This document shows positions 56,621-64,000 of a DNA stretch of 64,000 nucleotides, one piece after another. Location: contig JAFGND010000060.1 of assembly GCA_016927185.1 (NCBI GenBank), positions 1-64,000 on the forward strand, read 5' to 3'. This stretch comes from Candidatus Coatesiibacteriota bacterium (GTDB taxonomy: Bacteria; JAFGND01). Numbering within the stretch: position 1 is the first letter of the stretch; each line of letters begins with the position of its first letter. The notes under the pieces are model-generated. The model worked only from the letters and a program-made list of their open reading frames with translations. It was not told the origin of the DNA and did not search any database. Both the position numbers and the translations under genes were made by a program.

Positions 56621-57762
56621 TTCAGTACTGATATCTGGTTTAGAGCTTTAATCAATCTTTCAACCTCCTCTTCCGAATTGAAGTAGCTTAATGAAATCCT
56701 TGCTGTTCCTATGGGTAGGGTTCCAAGTATTTCATGTATCATTGGAGCACAATGAAGACCTGTTCTTATTATTATATTGAATGAATTTGTAAGTACATAA
56801 CCTATGTCATCAATCAGCCAGTTTTTGATTGCGAAGGAGATTGTCCCTACACTTTTATCAAGATCATCAGGGCTGTAAAGAATAATTTTTTTGTTATCTT
56901 TCATGGCATCAATAAGTATACTTAATAATGCATGCTTTTTTTCTATAATCTTGCTTATGCCAATTTTCTTTACAAATCTTACTCCTTCAGTCAATCCTAC
57001 AATTCCTGGAACATTTCTTGTACCAGTTTCATACCTGACAGGTATCCTTTCAGGCTGGAATGGATCTTCACTGAGTATACCAGTTCCACCTTGCTTGAAA
57101 GGAGGAAAATCAAATCCTTCAGCAATATAAGCACCTCCTATACCTCTCGGACCAAACAAAGCCTTGTGGCCAGTAAAAACTAGATAAGCGACTGGAGTTT
57201 CTTTGAGTGAGATTTTTATATTTCCTGCAGTCTGGGAAGCATCAAGCAGCAATGGAACTTTATGTCTGAAAGCTATATCTGAAATCTTCTTGATATCCTG
57301 CAAGGCACCAGTAACATTAGAGCCATGATTAATTACTACAAGTCTTGTATTATCCTTGAATGCTTTACTGAAATCGTCAATGTCCAGATATCCTCTCTCA
57401 TCAACCCTGACATAAGTCAGTTCTACTCCATTTCGCTTGCTTGCAGTATTCAAGGGACGAATGACTGAATTATGTTCTGCGTAAGTACTGATTGCATGAT
57501 CACCACTTTTGAGTGTCCCATGAATAATCGCATTCAGAAGCTCAGAAGCATTGCTTCCGAATACTATCCTGTTTGAATCGGGAGCTTCAAATAAAGAGGC
57601 AATCTCCTCTCTTGCAATTTTGACTACATCCTTAGCAGAGGCAATATTCTGCCTGTCTCCAAATACTGGACATTCAGTCAGATTTCTTTTCATTGCTTCA
57701 ATCACTTCAGGAGGTTTTGGCCAGCTAGTAGCAGCGTTATTGAAATAAATGTAGTTTTCCAT
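56617..57762 (-). CDS. Class V aminotransferase, cysteine-desulfurase-like (EF2568 family type)
   Basis: A 381-residue PLP enzyme. YFNNAATSWPKPPEV opens it; GSNASELLNAIIHG, STYAEHNSVIRPL, LLDASQTAGN and the Schiff-base Lys in VFTGHKALFGPRGIGG follow; IIRTGLHCAPMIHE carries the candidate sulfur-relay Cys, and LPIGTARISLSYFNSEEEVERLI closes it. This matches the EF2568-type branch, often found near selenium-metabolism genes. It could supply sulfur or selenium. It begins on the last base of the 57762-59174 gene. Confidence 0.87.
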   Translation of the reverse strand: MENYIYFNNAATSWPKPPEVIEAMKRNLTECPVFGDRQNIASAKDVVKIAREEIASLFEAPDSNRIVFGSNASELLNAIIHGTLKSGDHAISTYAEHNSVIRPLNTASKRNGVELTYVRVDERGYLDIDDFSKAFKDNTRLVVINHGSNVTGALQDIKKISDIAFRHKVPLLLDASQTAGNIKISLKETPVAYLVFTGHKALFGPRGIGGAYIAEGFDFPPFKQGGTGILSEDPFQPERIPVRYETGTRNVPGIVGLTEGVRFVKKIGISKIIEKKHALLSILIDAMKDNKKIILYSPDDLDKSVGTISFAIKNWLIDDIGYVLTNSFNIIIRTGLHCAPMIHEILGTLPIGTARISLSYFNSEEEVERLIKALNQISVLK

Positions 57763-59174
57763 TATTCAGTAAAATCATCCATTTCCAGGTCTTTATAATA
57801 GCTTTCCTTGAAGATCTTGTTTTTGTTGTTAAGCTTTTCAATCTCTTCATCAATCTGAGTTTGTGATTCTATTTCAATATCTGTATAGCTTTGTTTTCGC
57901 GGCTTAATGTAGTTTGAAAGAATACCTTTCTTGGGTTCTGTTTCCGTTTCCTCACTCTTTATGGTCTTTTCTCTCTTTATATAGGGTGAATTATCTAACG
58001 AATATCCATCCTTCTTTAGTTTGTTCACAGCATAATCAAATGAAATATTGATTATGGGCTTGAGATTTTCAAGCTGATCTCTTCTTGTAATATTGAATTC
58101 CATATCTCCTGAGCCCCAATGCTTTATTTTAATAACGTTCCTTATAAAAGGAGGTTTGTTTTGGATGGCATCCCACGGAAGGTTTATCCATCCCCTTAGT
58201 TTGTTTGTATGAATATGAAGGCTTGCGAAAAGGAGTTGTTCAATTTCCCAGGTTATATACAATGCCCTGTATGTCTTGTATATTGCTTTATTAAGGCTGA
58301 GACAATACCTATCCATTTCTTTGTATAATTCCACAATAGAGTGTTTTCTCTTGCTTGTATGATGGTTTTCGTCATACATTTTTCTCGCTCGAGTTCTCAT
58401 ATATACATGTTCTTCTGGATGACTTTCCTCTATGTAATGTAATTTTGGTTCACCTAAAGGTTTCTTGATAAGAGAAGGTTCCTTTTTTGATATAAGAGTT
58501 GCAACAGTCTCCTCCTTTGCAACATTCCATATTCTAATAAGACTCTCCTTTATTCTTTCATCTGACAGCTTTATTCCCTGTAGATTTACTTTTATGCTTT
58601 CCATAAGGAAATCAGGAGGATTTTTCATGATCTTGTTTACTGATCTTCTGATTCTGCTATCAGTGAATAAACGTTCCCAAATCTTGTCCAGTTCGCCTTT
58701 CTGCATTTCCCTTTTTGAGAATGGCCATAAAAGCGAAGCTGGTTTGTTTAAATCCTGATCAGCAGCATTATAGTATACTTCATAAAGCAACCTATCAAGT
58801 ACAGGGCAGCTTTCAAGACTGCTGTAGAATTTCCAGATCACGCCATTAGTTATTGCACACCATTTTACATTGCTTGCTGCAGTATCCTGTACAACCTGTG
58901 TTATGAATGCAGGATCATTTATTGGGCTATCAAGAGGTACTGCCATTATGAAAAGCAGATTTCTTCCTTTGTCACGCAGGGCGTAACTCATTGTTCTTCC
59001 GCCGCCAATGGGAATTTCTACCCGAACTTGTTCAGGATCATGGATGTCCCAGCCCAGAGTAGATAGAATTGGATCAATAAAGACAATTCTTGTCTGCATT
59101 ACACTCATTTTTTCGCGCCAATACTTACTCCACTTCTCTCTCAATTCCTCTAATTTTGCTACTAGTTCTTCCAT
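57762..59174 (-). CDS. Inactivated PD-(D/E)XK (HSDR_N-like) domain protein with C-terminal DUF5655-like domain
   Basis: A 470-residue protein. Residues 1-115 resemble the type I restriction HsdR N-terminal nuclease fold and align without gaps to the gene upstream (59208-60356). At the catalytic places it has Ser63 (TMSYAL), Met77 and Val79 (FIMAVPL) instead of Asp, Glu and Lys, so it should not cut DNA. A long middle region ends in HWGSGDMEFNITRRDQLENLKPII, resembling the end of DUF5655 domains. The last 60 residues are charged and probably disordered. A role as regulatory or structural partner of its paralogue is inference. The ATG is preceded by aaagga. Confidence 0.7.
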   Translation of the reverse strand: MEELVAKLEELREKWSKYWREKMSVMQTRIVFIDPILSTLGWDIHDPEQVRVEIPIGGGRTMSYALRDKGRNLLFIMAVPLDSPINDPAFITQVVQDTAASNVKWCAITNGVIWKFYSSLESCPVLDRLLYEVYYNAADQDLNKPASLLWPFSKREMQKGELDKIWERLFTDSRIRRSVNKIMKNPPDFLMESIKVNLQGIKLSDERIKESLIRIWNVAKEETVATLISKKEPSLIKKPLGEPKLHYIEESHPEEHVYMRTRARKMYDENHHTSKRKHSIVELYKEMDRYCLSLNKAIYKTYRALYITWEIEQLLFASLHIHTNKLRGWINLPWDAIQNKPPFIRNVIKIKHWGSGDMEFNITRRDQLENLKPIINISFDYAVNKLKKDGYSLDNSPYIKREKTIKSEETETEPKKGILSNYIKPRKQSYTDIEIESQTQIDEEIEKLNNKNKIFKESYYKDLEMDDFTE

Positions 59175-59207
59175 GATTTTTCCTTTCTATATTTTACGTT
59201 TGAGTTC

Positions 59208-60356
59208 TTATTTGTTTTTTATTCCATCCCTTATTTTATTGTAGGATTGCTTGATCAGTTCTAAAGCAGCTGGTATTTGTTCTATAGAAGTAATATTTAA
59301 TTCAAGATTACCTCCACCATAATGACCTACTTTTTTCCCATCAATAACCATAGGTCTTACAAAATCGTATTTGTTAAAGTCAAAATAATCAATATCACTG
59401 GTTTCTATCCATATTTTAAGAGATCTTGAATTGCTTCTGATTTTACCTAAATGAATCCAACAAAAAGCCTTATTTAAATATAACCAATTTATTGTCATTT
59501 TAACAGCTTTTTTATTTATTTCATTAAACGATGAATTAATAAGTCTATCAAGTTCAAAATAAATACAAATTACCCAATCTGGTTTGCCCTCAAGGTGCAT
59601 TTCTTCAGTATAGATTGAGTTATCACTTACTTGATTAATAGAATCAATAGTAGGTTCTTCAATTTCCTTTTCTTGTTTTTCTGTTATTTGGAGTGCTTTT
59701 TTTAATTGCATTCTTTTTATTACTGCTTCTATGTTCTTATTTTTAATACATTTCACTATTGATTCTGGTAATGATTGATGAATAGCATTAATAAATGCTT
59801 TGCTAGGATTTTCCAACAAATATTCAATAGTTTTTTCTATCTCCTTATCAAAAACTACTTGAGAAATTGTATTGTCAAAATCAGGACTATTCACTTCATC
59901 ATATAATAATAGTTTTAAATAATCAATTACCTGATTAATATCATCATTTATTATATTTATTTCTATTACTATTTTTTCAGGTGCAGGACACAGTTTGCTT
60001 GAATCGAATATTTTCCATAGTACTCCGGTTGATAAAATAAACCACTTATGACCAATATTAGAAGCATAGCTATCTATCTGAGAAATGTCTTTTGGATCAT
60101 TTAAGGGATTTTTCAAAGCTTTAGCTTCTATGAATATCTTAGCTTTATTCTCTATCATTAGTGCATAATCAGCAGTTTTTCCAGCTAATGTAGGGAACTC
60201 TAGCCTAACCCTCTTTCTATCATGTATAAACCAGTTTAATTGGTTGAGTATCCTATCTATAAATATTTGCCTGGTTTCCTGTTCATTTAAACCTTCGTTT
60301 TTGTTTTCATGATAGCATTCTCGTAATTCATTTATTAATCTTTTCAATTCTTCCAT
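59208..60356 (-). CDS. PD-(D/E)XK (HSDR_N-like) nuclease-fold protein with DUF5655-like C terminus
   Basis: A 382-residue protein. The N-terminal domain keeps a nuclease triad: Asp63 in TADYAL, Glu77 and Lys79 in FIEAKAL, with NWFIHDRKRVRLEFP before it, as in the HsdR N-terminal fold. The C-terminal part (residues about 255-380) ends in GHYGGGNLELNITSIEQIPAALELI, resembling DUF5655. No helicase motor follows, so it is not a classical HsdR. It is visibly more A+T-rich than the paralogue downstream (59881-60000: 29 G+C of 120 bases by hand), suggesting later acquisition. Its ATG overlaps the FGE-like stop region, with aaggag upstream. Confidence 0.72.
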   Translation of the reverse strand: MEELKRLINELRECYHENKNEGLNEQETRQIFIDRILNQLNWFIHDRKRVRLEFPTLAGKTADYALMIENKAKIFIEAKALKNPLNDPKDISQIDSYASNIGHKWFILSTGVLWKIFDSSKLCPAPEKIVIEINIINDDINQVIDYLKLLLYDEVNSPDFDNTISQVVFDKEIEKTIEYLLENPSKAFINAIHQSLPESIVKCIKNKNIEAVIKRMQLKKALQITEKQEKEIEEPTIDSINQVSDNSIYTEEMHLEGKPDWVICIYFELDRLINSSFNEINKKAVKMTINWLYLNKAFCWIHLGKIRSNSRSLKIWIETSDIDYFDFNKYDFVRPMVIDGKKVGHYGGGNLELNITSIEQIPAALELIKQSYNKIRDGIKNK

Positions 60357-60359
60357 CCA

Positions 60360-61166
60360 TCACTCCTTAACTATATTTCTTACGCATCTGAATCCTACGA
60401 TTTCACTTGTAAGAAGAGGGTCATAATGGTGCCTGTCAGCACATCTCAAGCAGAATCCAAGATTCAAGTAGCTTCCACCCTTGACTACTTTTTCAATCCC
60501 GTATGAAGGTCCTTGTGGATTAACATTTTCATTGCCTGCTTTGTACCAATCATCATGATACCAGTCTGAAGTCCACTCGAAAACATTGCCTGTCATTCCA
60601 GCAGCTCCATAAGTGGATATATTACAAGGGAATGCATCAATGGGGCAGGTGAATTCATATCCACAGATTTTCCTGTTATTGCCAGGAGAGTAGTTAGCCA
60701 TTATTATGCCATTATCATCAGGTTGCTTGTTCCCCCATGCATAGATCTTTCCATTTTCACCTCTTGCTGCTTTTTCCCATTGTGCTTCAGTTGGAAGATC
60801 CTTGCCTGCCCATTTGGCATATTCCAGTGCATCCCTGTAAGATACTGAAACAACAGGATGGTCGCTTATTCCAAGGACTGGATGATCAATAGTTGCAGGT
60901 CTTCTTGGATATCCGGTTTTATCCAGAAAAATTCTGTATTCTGCATTTGTAACAGGATAAATATCTATGTAAAAAGCATCAAGATATATAAGTCTCTGGG
61001 GTATCTCATTTTGAGATTTTTCCTTTAATGGTTTTTCAGGTCTCATATCATTATATTTTTTGCACTCTATTCTCATATTTTCAATCGCGATAATAATATC
61101 CGATTCTTTTGAACCCATCAGGAAATTTCCTGCTGGAACTAATATCATTCCTTCTACTCTTATCAT
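60360..61166 (-). CDS. FGE-sulfatase (SUMF1-like) fold protein
   Basis: A 268-residue protein of the formylglycine-generating-enzyme fold: MILVPAGNFLMGS, IYPVTNAEYRIFLDKTGY, HPVVSVSYRDALEYAKWAGKDLPTEAQWEKAARG, AGMTGNVFEWTSDWY and VVKGGSY. True FGE has two copper-binding Cys near the end; here the segment reads GGSYLNLGFCLRCADRHH, with Asn at the first place. No Cys-type sulfatase is present in the window. It probably belongs to the non-FGE members of the fold, which serve as binding or variable domains. It starts 1 nt after the transglycosylase stop and runs into the nuclease-fold pair. Confidence 0.87.
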   Translation of the reverse strand: MIRVEGMILVPAGNFLMGSKESDIIIAIENMRIECKKYNDMRPEKPLKEKSQNEIPQRLIYLDAFYIDIYPVTNAEYRIFLDKTGYPRRPATIDHPVLGISDHPVVSVSYRDALEYAKWAGKDLPTEAQWEKAARGENGKIYAWGNKQPDDNGIIMANYSPGNNRKICGYEFTCPIDAFPCNISTYGAAGMTGNVFEWTSDWYHDDWYKAGNENVNPQGPSYGIEKVVKGGSYLNLGFCLRCADRHHYDPLLTSEIVGFRCVRNIVKE

Positions 61167-61167
61167 T

Positions 61168-62064
61168 TCAATATACAGCTACACTCATGAAATATGGTAT
61201 CCCGTTAGCATCAAAAGATATATAAGGTCTATATCTTATTCTTTTTTTCCCCTGTGCAATTTGATGAGGTGTGATATTTGGTAGTTCGCTTGTGTCTATA
61301 AAAGTTGAATCATCTGTATTGACTTCTCCATCCTCATCCAGACCAAATGACTTAAGTTTATCAATATCATCCTGTGATCTGAACTTGTTCTTCTTTACTT
61401 CATCTTCCTTTATACCAAGTCCCTCAGCAATGAATTTCTCAGGCATAGGAAAAAGCGGGTTGTCCTGACCTTTCAGTAAACCTATTTCCTGATAATTCCT
61501 GAGAACAACTTTTACATAATTCTGGGTTTCCTTGAAGGGAGGAATTCCGTTATATTGTTTCACTCTTTCGGGTCCAGCATTATATGCAGCTAGTGCAAGC
61601 AGATAATTATTATTGAATCTGCTCAGCATTTTCTGTAAGAAACCTGCTCCAGCTCTTAGATTCTCTTCAGGGTCAAAGGGATCATTTACCTTGTAATCTA
61701 TTATATTACCTTTAGTTATCTGCATGAGTCCCATTGCTTTTTTGGGTGATAAAGCCCTTGGATTGAAATTACTTTCCACTTTCATTATGGCTTTTATTAA
61801 AACTGGATCCAGCCTATATTTGTTTGCATATTTAAGTATCAATTCGTCAAAGTTGTGATTTTGCTTGATAGGTTTTGTTTTAGGAACTGATGTAGTTTTA
61901 GGAGAGGTTGTTTTTCTTTCTTTTATACCTGAATCACTAATTTCATTAGGTGAGAGTCTTGGAACATTTGTAAGAACTACATTTCCATCCTTATCAGTCT
62001 TAAGATATACTTCTCCAATTATGAAAGGAAAAATCCATAAAGTAAATAAAATTGAACGTAGCAT
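61168..62064 (-). CDS. Exported lytic transglycosylase (SLT domain) with C-terminal extension
   Basis: A 298-residue periplasmic enzyme. A signal peptide (to about residue 17) is followed by a short DUF4124-like strand pair (VYLKTDKDGNVVLTNVPRL), a Ser/Thr/Lys/Pro linker, and the SLT domain: AIMKVESNFNPRALSPKKAMGLMQI with catalytic Glu97, then ALAAYNAGPERVKQYNGIPPF and TQNYVKVVL. The last 110 residues are charged and end in a second aromatic strand pair (YRPYISFDANGIPYFMSV). It cleaves glycan strands of murein. aggag precedes the ATG. It heads the seven-gene operon. Confidence 0.9.
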   Translation of the reverse strand: MLRSILFTLWIFPFIIGEVYLKTDKDGNVVLTNVPRLSPNEISDSGIKERKTTSPKTTSVPKTKPIKQNHNFDELILKYANKYRLDPVLIKAIMKVESNFNPRALSPKKAMGLMQITKGNIIDYKVNDPFDPEENLRAGAGFLQKMLSRFNNNYLLALAAYNAGPERVKQYNGIPPFKETQNYVKVVLRNYQEIGLLKGQDNPLFPMPEKFIAEGLGIKEDEVKKNKFRSQDDIDKLKSFGLDEDGEVNTDDSTFIDTSELPNITPHQIAQGKKRIRYRPYISFDANGIPYFMSVAVY

Positions 62065-62216
62065 ATCTACTCCTGTAAAATGAACTAAAACACTGTTTAG
62101 ATTCTAGAGTTTTTAGGCAAGCAAAAAAGAAAAATATTTCAAAAATATGTCATTAAATACATAAAAATCATAATGAGTTAGTATTTAATTCAATGTAATG
62201 CATATGATTATAGAAA

Positions 62217-62232
62217 TGGCATAAATGTTGCT
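62217..62232 (+). promoter_or_regulatory. Sigma-54 (-24/-12) promoter
   Basis: TGGCAT, then AAATG, then TTGCT: the -24 GG (62218-62219) and -12 GC (62230-62231) have exactly the required 10-nt separation. Transcription should start near 62242, just before the aaggagg ribosome-binding site (62246-62252) of the gene at 62257. The rpoN gene lies 1.2 kb downstream on the same strand. Confidence 0.75.
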
Positions 62233-62256
62233 ATATTTATTAATAAAGGAGGAAAT

Positions 62257-62628
62257 ATGGCAAGACCAAAAGATAAAATGGGACTAGACAGGATAATGAG
62301 GCTAATAAGCAGCTTACCTCAGCCTAGCAAACTCAACATATCTACTAAAACATGGAAACAGCTCTTGATACAATCTGTCCAGAAAGGTGAAACACACTGG
62401 ATAAATGAATTCCTTGGCAGGAAAGATATTCCTGAAAATGACAAATTGATAGGTGAAGCTGTTATCGAATTGATTGCACAAGCAAAACATCTAAAAGCAG
62501 AGAATGAGAAATTGAAAAAGACCTTGAATTGGATTGTAAACAAGAGTAAAGACGCTGCCCCGTGGGAGGAATTGACAACATGTGAAATTAATGCAGTTGC
62601 TGAAGAAGCTTTATATGCTACACAATAG
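62257..62628 (+). CDS. Small protein of unknown function under a sigma-54 promoter
   Basis: A 123-residue cytosolic protein. A basic N terminus (MARPKDKMGLDR), a helical middle (TKTWKQLLIQSVQKGETHWINEFLGRKD) and a short coiled coil (AQAKHLKAENEKLKKTLNWIVNK) are visible. It could be a small DNA-binding or adaptor protein, but no family is recognised. aaggagg 4 nt before the ATG makes translation strong. The rluB-type gene follows by about 40 nt and rpoN comes next. Confidence 0.75.
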   Translation: MARPKDKMGLDRIMRLISSLPQPSKLNISTKTWKQLLIQSVQKGETHWINEFLGRKDIPENDKLIGEAVIELIAQAKHLKAENEKLKKTLNWIVNKSKDAAPWEELTTCEINAVAEEALYATQ

Positions 62629-62666
62629 TATAAATAACTTGACTAATTTACCGTATTTTATATTTG

Positions 62667-63413
62667 ATGTGTATGCAGACAAAGCTGGTAATACACATCT
62701 CAAGAACCTATGGTATTTCAAGGAGAAAAGCTGCTGAGCTAATAAAAAATGAATATATCAGAGTAAATAATGAAATCATAAAAGATCTTACTTTTCAGGT
62801 AGAGATTTCCAGAGATAGAATTGAATGTTCCAGCATAGAATTGAAATCAAACCAGAAGGAAAAAACAATACTAATATTCAATAAACCAAAAGGTTTTGTT
62901 GTTTCCAAGAATCCTTCTGACAAAGAGAGATTTCCATCAGTCTATAAACTGATTCCTGAGGAATTCAGAACCACCTTTAATCCTGTTGGAAGACTTGATG
63001 CAGATTCTGAAGGTTTACTTCTCTTTACAAATGATGGGGAAATGAACTTCAAATTGACACACCCAAGTTATGAAATACCAAGAACTTATTTGATATGGCT
63101 TAATAGGAAAATCCCAATGCATATTATTCACAGAATAAGGAGTGAGGGAGTTGTTCTTGAAGATGGCATATGCAAGCCTTCATTGATAGAAACAGGGAGA
63201 ACCTCAAGAGATGCAATAAAGATAATCTTGACAGGAGGCAGGAAAAGGGAAATAAGAAGACTTTTCTGGACGTTTTATCTGACAGTTGAAAGATTGTTAA
63301 GGATATCTTATGGTCCTTTCAGATTAGGCAATATGAAAAAGGGTGAGATAAGATTTCCTGAAACTATTGAAATGAATGGACTAAGAAAAATTTTTCAATT
63401 AAAGCTTGACTGA
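62667..63413 (+). CDS. rluB: rRNA pseudouridine synthase, RsuA/RluB/RluF family
   Basis: About 248 residues. An N-terminal S4 RNA-binding domain (YGISRRKAAELIKNEYIRVNN) is followed by the catalytic domain with ILIFNKPKGFVVS, VGRLDADSEGLLLFTNDG (catalytic Asp) and TGGRKREIRRLFW. RluB (23S U2605) is the closest guess; RsuA is an alternative. Three in-frame starts compete: TTG 62664, ATG 62667 and ATG 62673, none with a ribosome-binding site. A CTTGACT (62638-62644) and a TATATTTG (62659-62666) just upstream suggest a nearly leaderless mRNA. Confidence 0.88.
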   Translation: MCMQTKLVIHISRTYGISRRKAAELIKNEYIRVNNEIIKDLTFQVEISRDRIECSSIELKSNQKEKTILIFNKPKGFVVSKNPSDKERFPSVYKLIPEEFRTTFNPVGRLDADSEGLLLFTNDGEMNFKLTHPSYEIPRTYLIWLNRKIPMHIIHRIRSEGVVLEDGICKPSLIETGRTSRDAIKIILTGGRKREIRRLFWTFYLTVERLLRISYGPFRLGNMKKGEIRFPETIEMNGLRKIFQLKLD

Positions 63414-63464
63414 TTCTATTTCATATATATCCATATTATCAAGGAAACAATCAAGAGAGGAAAA

Positions 63465-64000
63465 ATGACTGACCTAAGACCAATACTGGGGCTGAAACAG
63501 CAGCAAAAATTAATTCTAACTCAAAAGCTTCAACAAGCATTAAAGTTGCTTATCTTGCCAACAGCAGAACTGGTAGAAGTTATAAATAGAGAAGTATTGG
63601 AAAATCCCATGCTTGAAATAGACGAAGATGCAACAAGAGAAAAGCAATTGCCTCTTCCAAAGGTAAAGAAGGAAGAGAGAAGATCTGAAATAGAGTTTCA
63701 GGATGTAATAACAGACAACAATGTTCCTTATTTTAGTTATGCAGTTTATAATGAAATATTCACCAAGCAGGATTTCATAGAAACTCTAGCAACAGAAACC
63801 CCAACTTTGCAGGAACACTTGCTAAACCAGCTTTCACTTCAAATGATATCAAGAGACGATAGTCTTATAGGGGAATACATTATAGGCAATCTTGACGAAA
63901 GAGGGTTTTTAACAATTTCGGAAGAGGAAATAGCTTCAAGTCTTGACAGGAGTATTGAAGATGTCAGGAAAATTCTATCCATTATACAAACATTTGATCC
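63465..64000 (+). CDS. rpoN: RNA polymerase sigma-54 factor, 5' part (cut by window end)
   Basis: An open frame of 178 codons runs off the window. Region I is clear: LGLKQQQKLILTQKLQQALKLLILPTAELVEVI, then EVLENPMLEIDED. After an acidic linker comes the core-binding domain: TLQEHLLNQLSLQ and IGEYIIGNLDERGFLTISEEEIA. The start is ATG 63465 with agagagg 4 nt upstream. Sigma-54 needs an ATP-driven activator, not seen here. A consensus sigma-54 promoter lies at 62217, so rpoN may feed back on its own transcription if co-transcribed. Confidence 0.95.
   Translation, partial: MTDLRPILGLKQQQKLILTQKLQQALKLLILPTAELVEVINREVLENPMLEIDEDATREKQLPLPKVKKEERRSEIEFQDVITDNNVPYFSYAVYNEIFTKQDFIETLATETPTLQEHLLNQLSLQMISRDDSLIGEYIIGNLDERGFLTISEEEIASSLDRSIEDVRKILSIIQTFD

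Noticed and set aside
56617-60356. Dnd/Ssp-type DNA phosphorothioation system (desulfurase plus nuclease-fold genes)
   Set aside because: No DndB, DndC, DndD, DndE or SspB-D homologue is present, and the aminotransferase is of the EF2568 type rather than DndA/IscS-like.
57762-60356. Type I restriction-modification locus
   Set aside because: Only the HsdR N-terminal-like fold is present; there is no helicase, HsdM methylase or HsdS specificity gene.
60360-61166. Formylglycine-generating enzyme for the sulfatase-fold protein at 15882
   Set aside because: One copper-site Cys is missing here, and the sulfatase-fold protein has Thr instead of Cys or Ser at its nucleophile.

Overview
The window is A+T-rich bacterial DNA, densely packed, and reads as chromosome. 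I see no phage, insertion sequence, CRISPR array or rRNA. The organism looks like a strictly anaerobic or fermentative diderm. KdsA points to LPS; a TolC/RND pump, a TonB-dependent receptor and many lipoproteins point to an outer membrane. Two secreted proteins (146-1192 and 18380-19570) end in type IX-style C-terminal sorting domains with a PNPF entry motif and a G-x-Y-x-V/I block, which suggests the wider FCB group or a candidate phylum near it. A modular [FeFe] hydrogenase, aspartase, 3-hydroxyacyl-CoA dehydrogenase and acetate kinase indicate fermentation. I cannot name a species.

Layout. 0.1-7.5 kb: a secreted sorting-domain protein, then a minus-strand efflux operon (TetR, TolC-like, membrane-fusion, RND). 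7.6-12.5 kb: an L,D-transpeptidase, converging on a minus operon dinG - panD - one-domain GlmU - HIT protein - TtcA-like. 12.7-15.9 kb: hydA and aspA. 15.9-19.6 kb: a large membrane sulfatase-fold protein and a secreted WD40 protein. 19.7-26.4 kb: an unknown gene, then hbd - ackA - tRNA-Thr - lytic transglycosylase - glycosyltransferase. 26.4-29.3 kb: a coiled-coil protein and a GH57 enzyme. 29.5-37.3 kb: a cobalamin riboswitch with BtuF- and BtuB-like genes, an FAD/FeS oxidase, ndk and a double-domain thyX. 37.3-43 kb: a PAS sensor protein, pdxST, a GT2 glycosyltransferase and rimO. 43-53 kb: maf, a solute-binding lipoprotein, radC, a thioredoxin-fold protein, tgt, a CheW-like protein, a radical SAM protein, a YedF-like protein, kdsA and glmM. 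53-56.3 kb: two Thr/Ser/Gly-linker lipoproteins, one with a seven-repeat WD40 propeller. 55.4-62.1 kb: a seven-gene minus-strand operon. 62.2-64 kb: a small unknown gene behind a sigma-54 promoter, an rluB-type gene and the start of rpoN.

Five points deserve most attention. (1) Tandem paralogues at 57762-60356 share a gap-free PD-(D/E)XK region; one copy keeps D63, E77 and K79 and the other has S63, M77 and V79. They sit in an operon with an FGE-fold protein and a cysteine-desulfurase-like enzyme. (2) A consensus-spaced sigma-54 promoter lies upstream of a gene string that includes rpoN itself. (3) ThyX is a double-length protein whose two halves each keep a different part of the signature motif. 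(4) A tRNA gene is embedded between ackA and a transglycosylase gene with almost no spacing. (5) A B12 riboswitch is followed by a hairpin that covers the ribosome-binding site. The RND pump also lacks the usual TM4 aspartate, and GlmU lacks its acetyltransferase domain. Start codons were adjusted from the longest reading frame wherever a ribosome-binding site or family alignment favoured an internal start.
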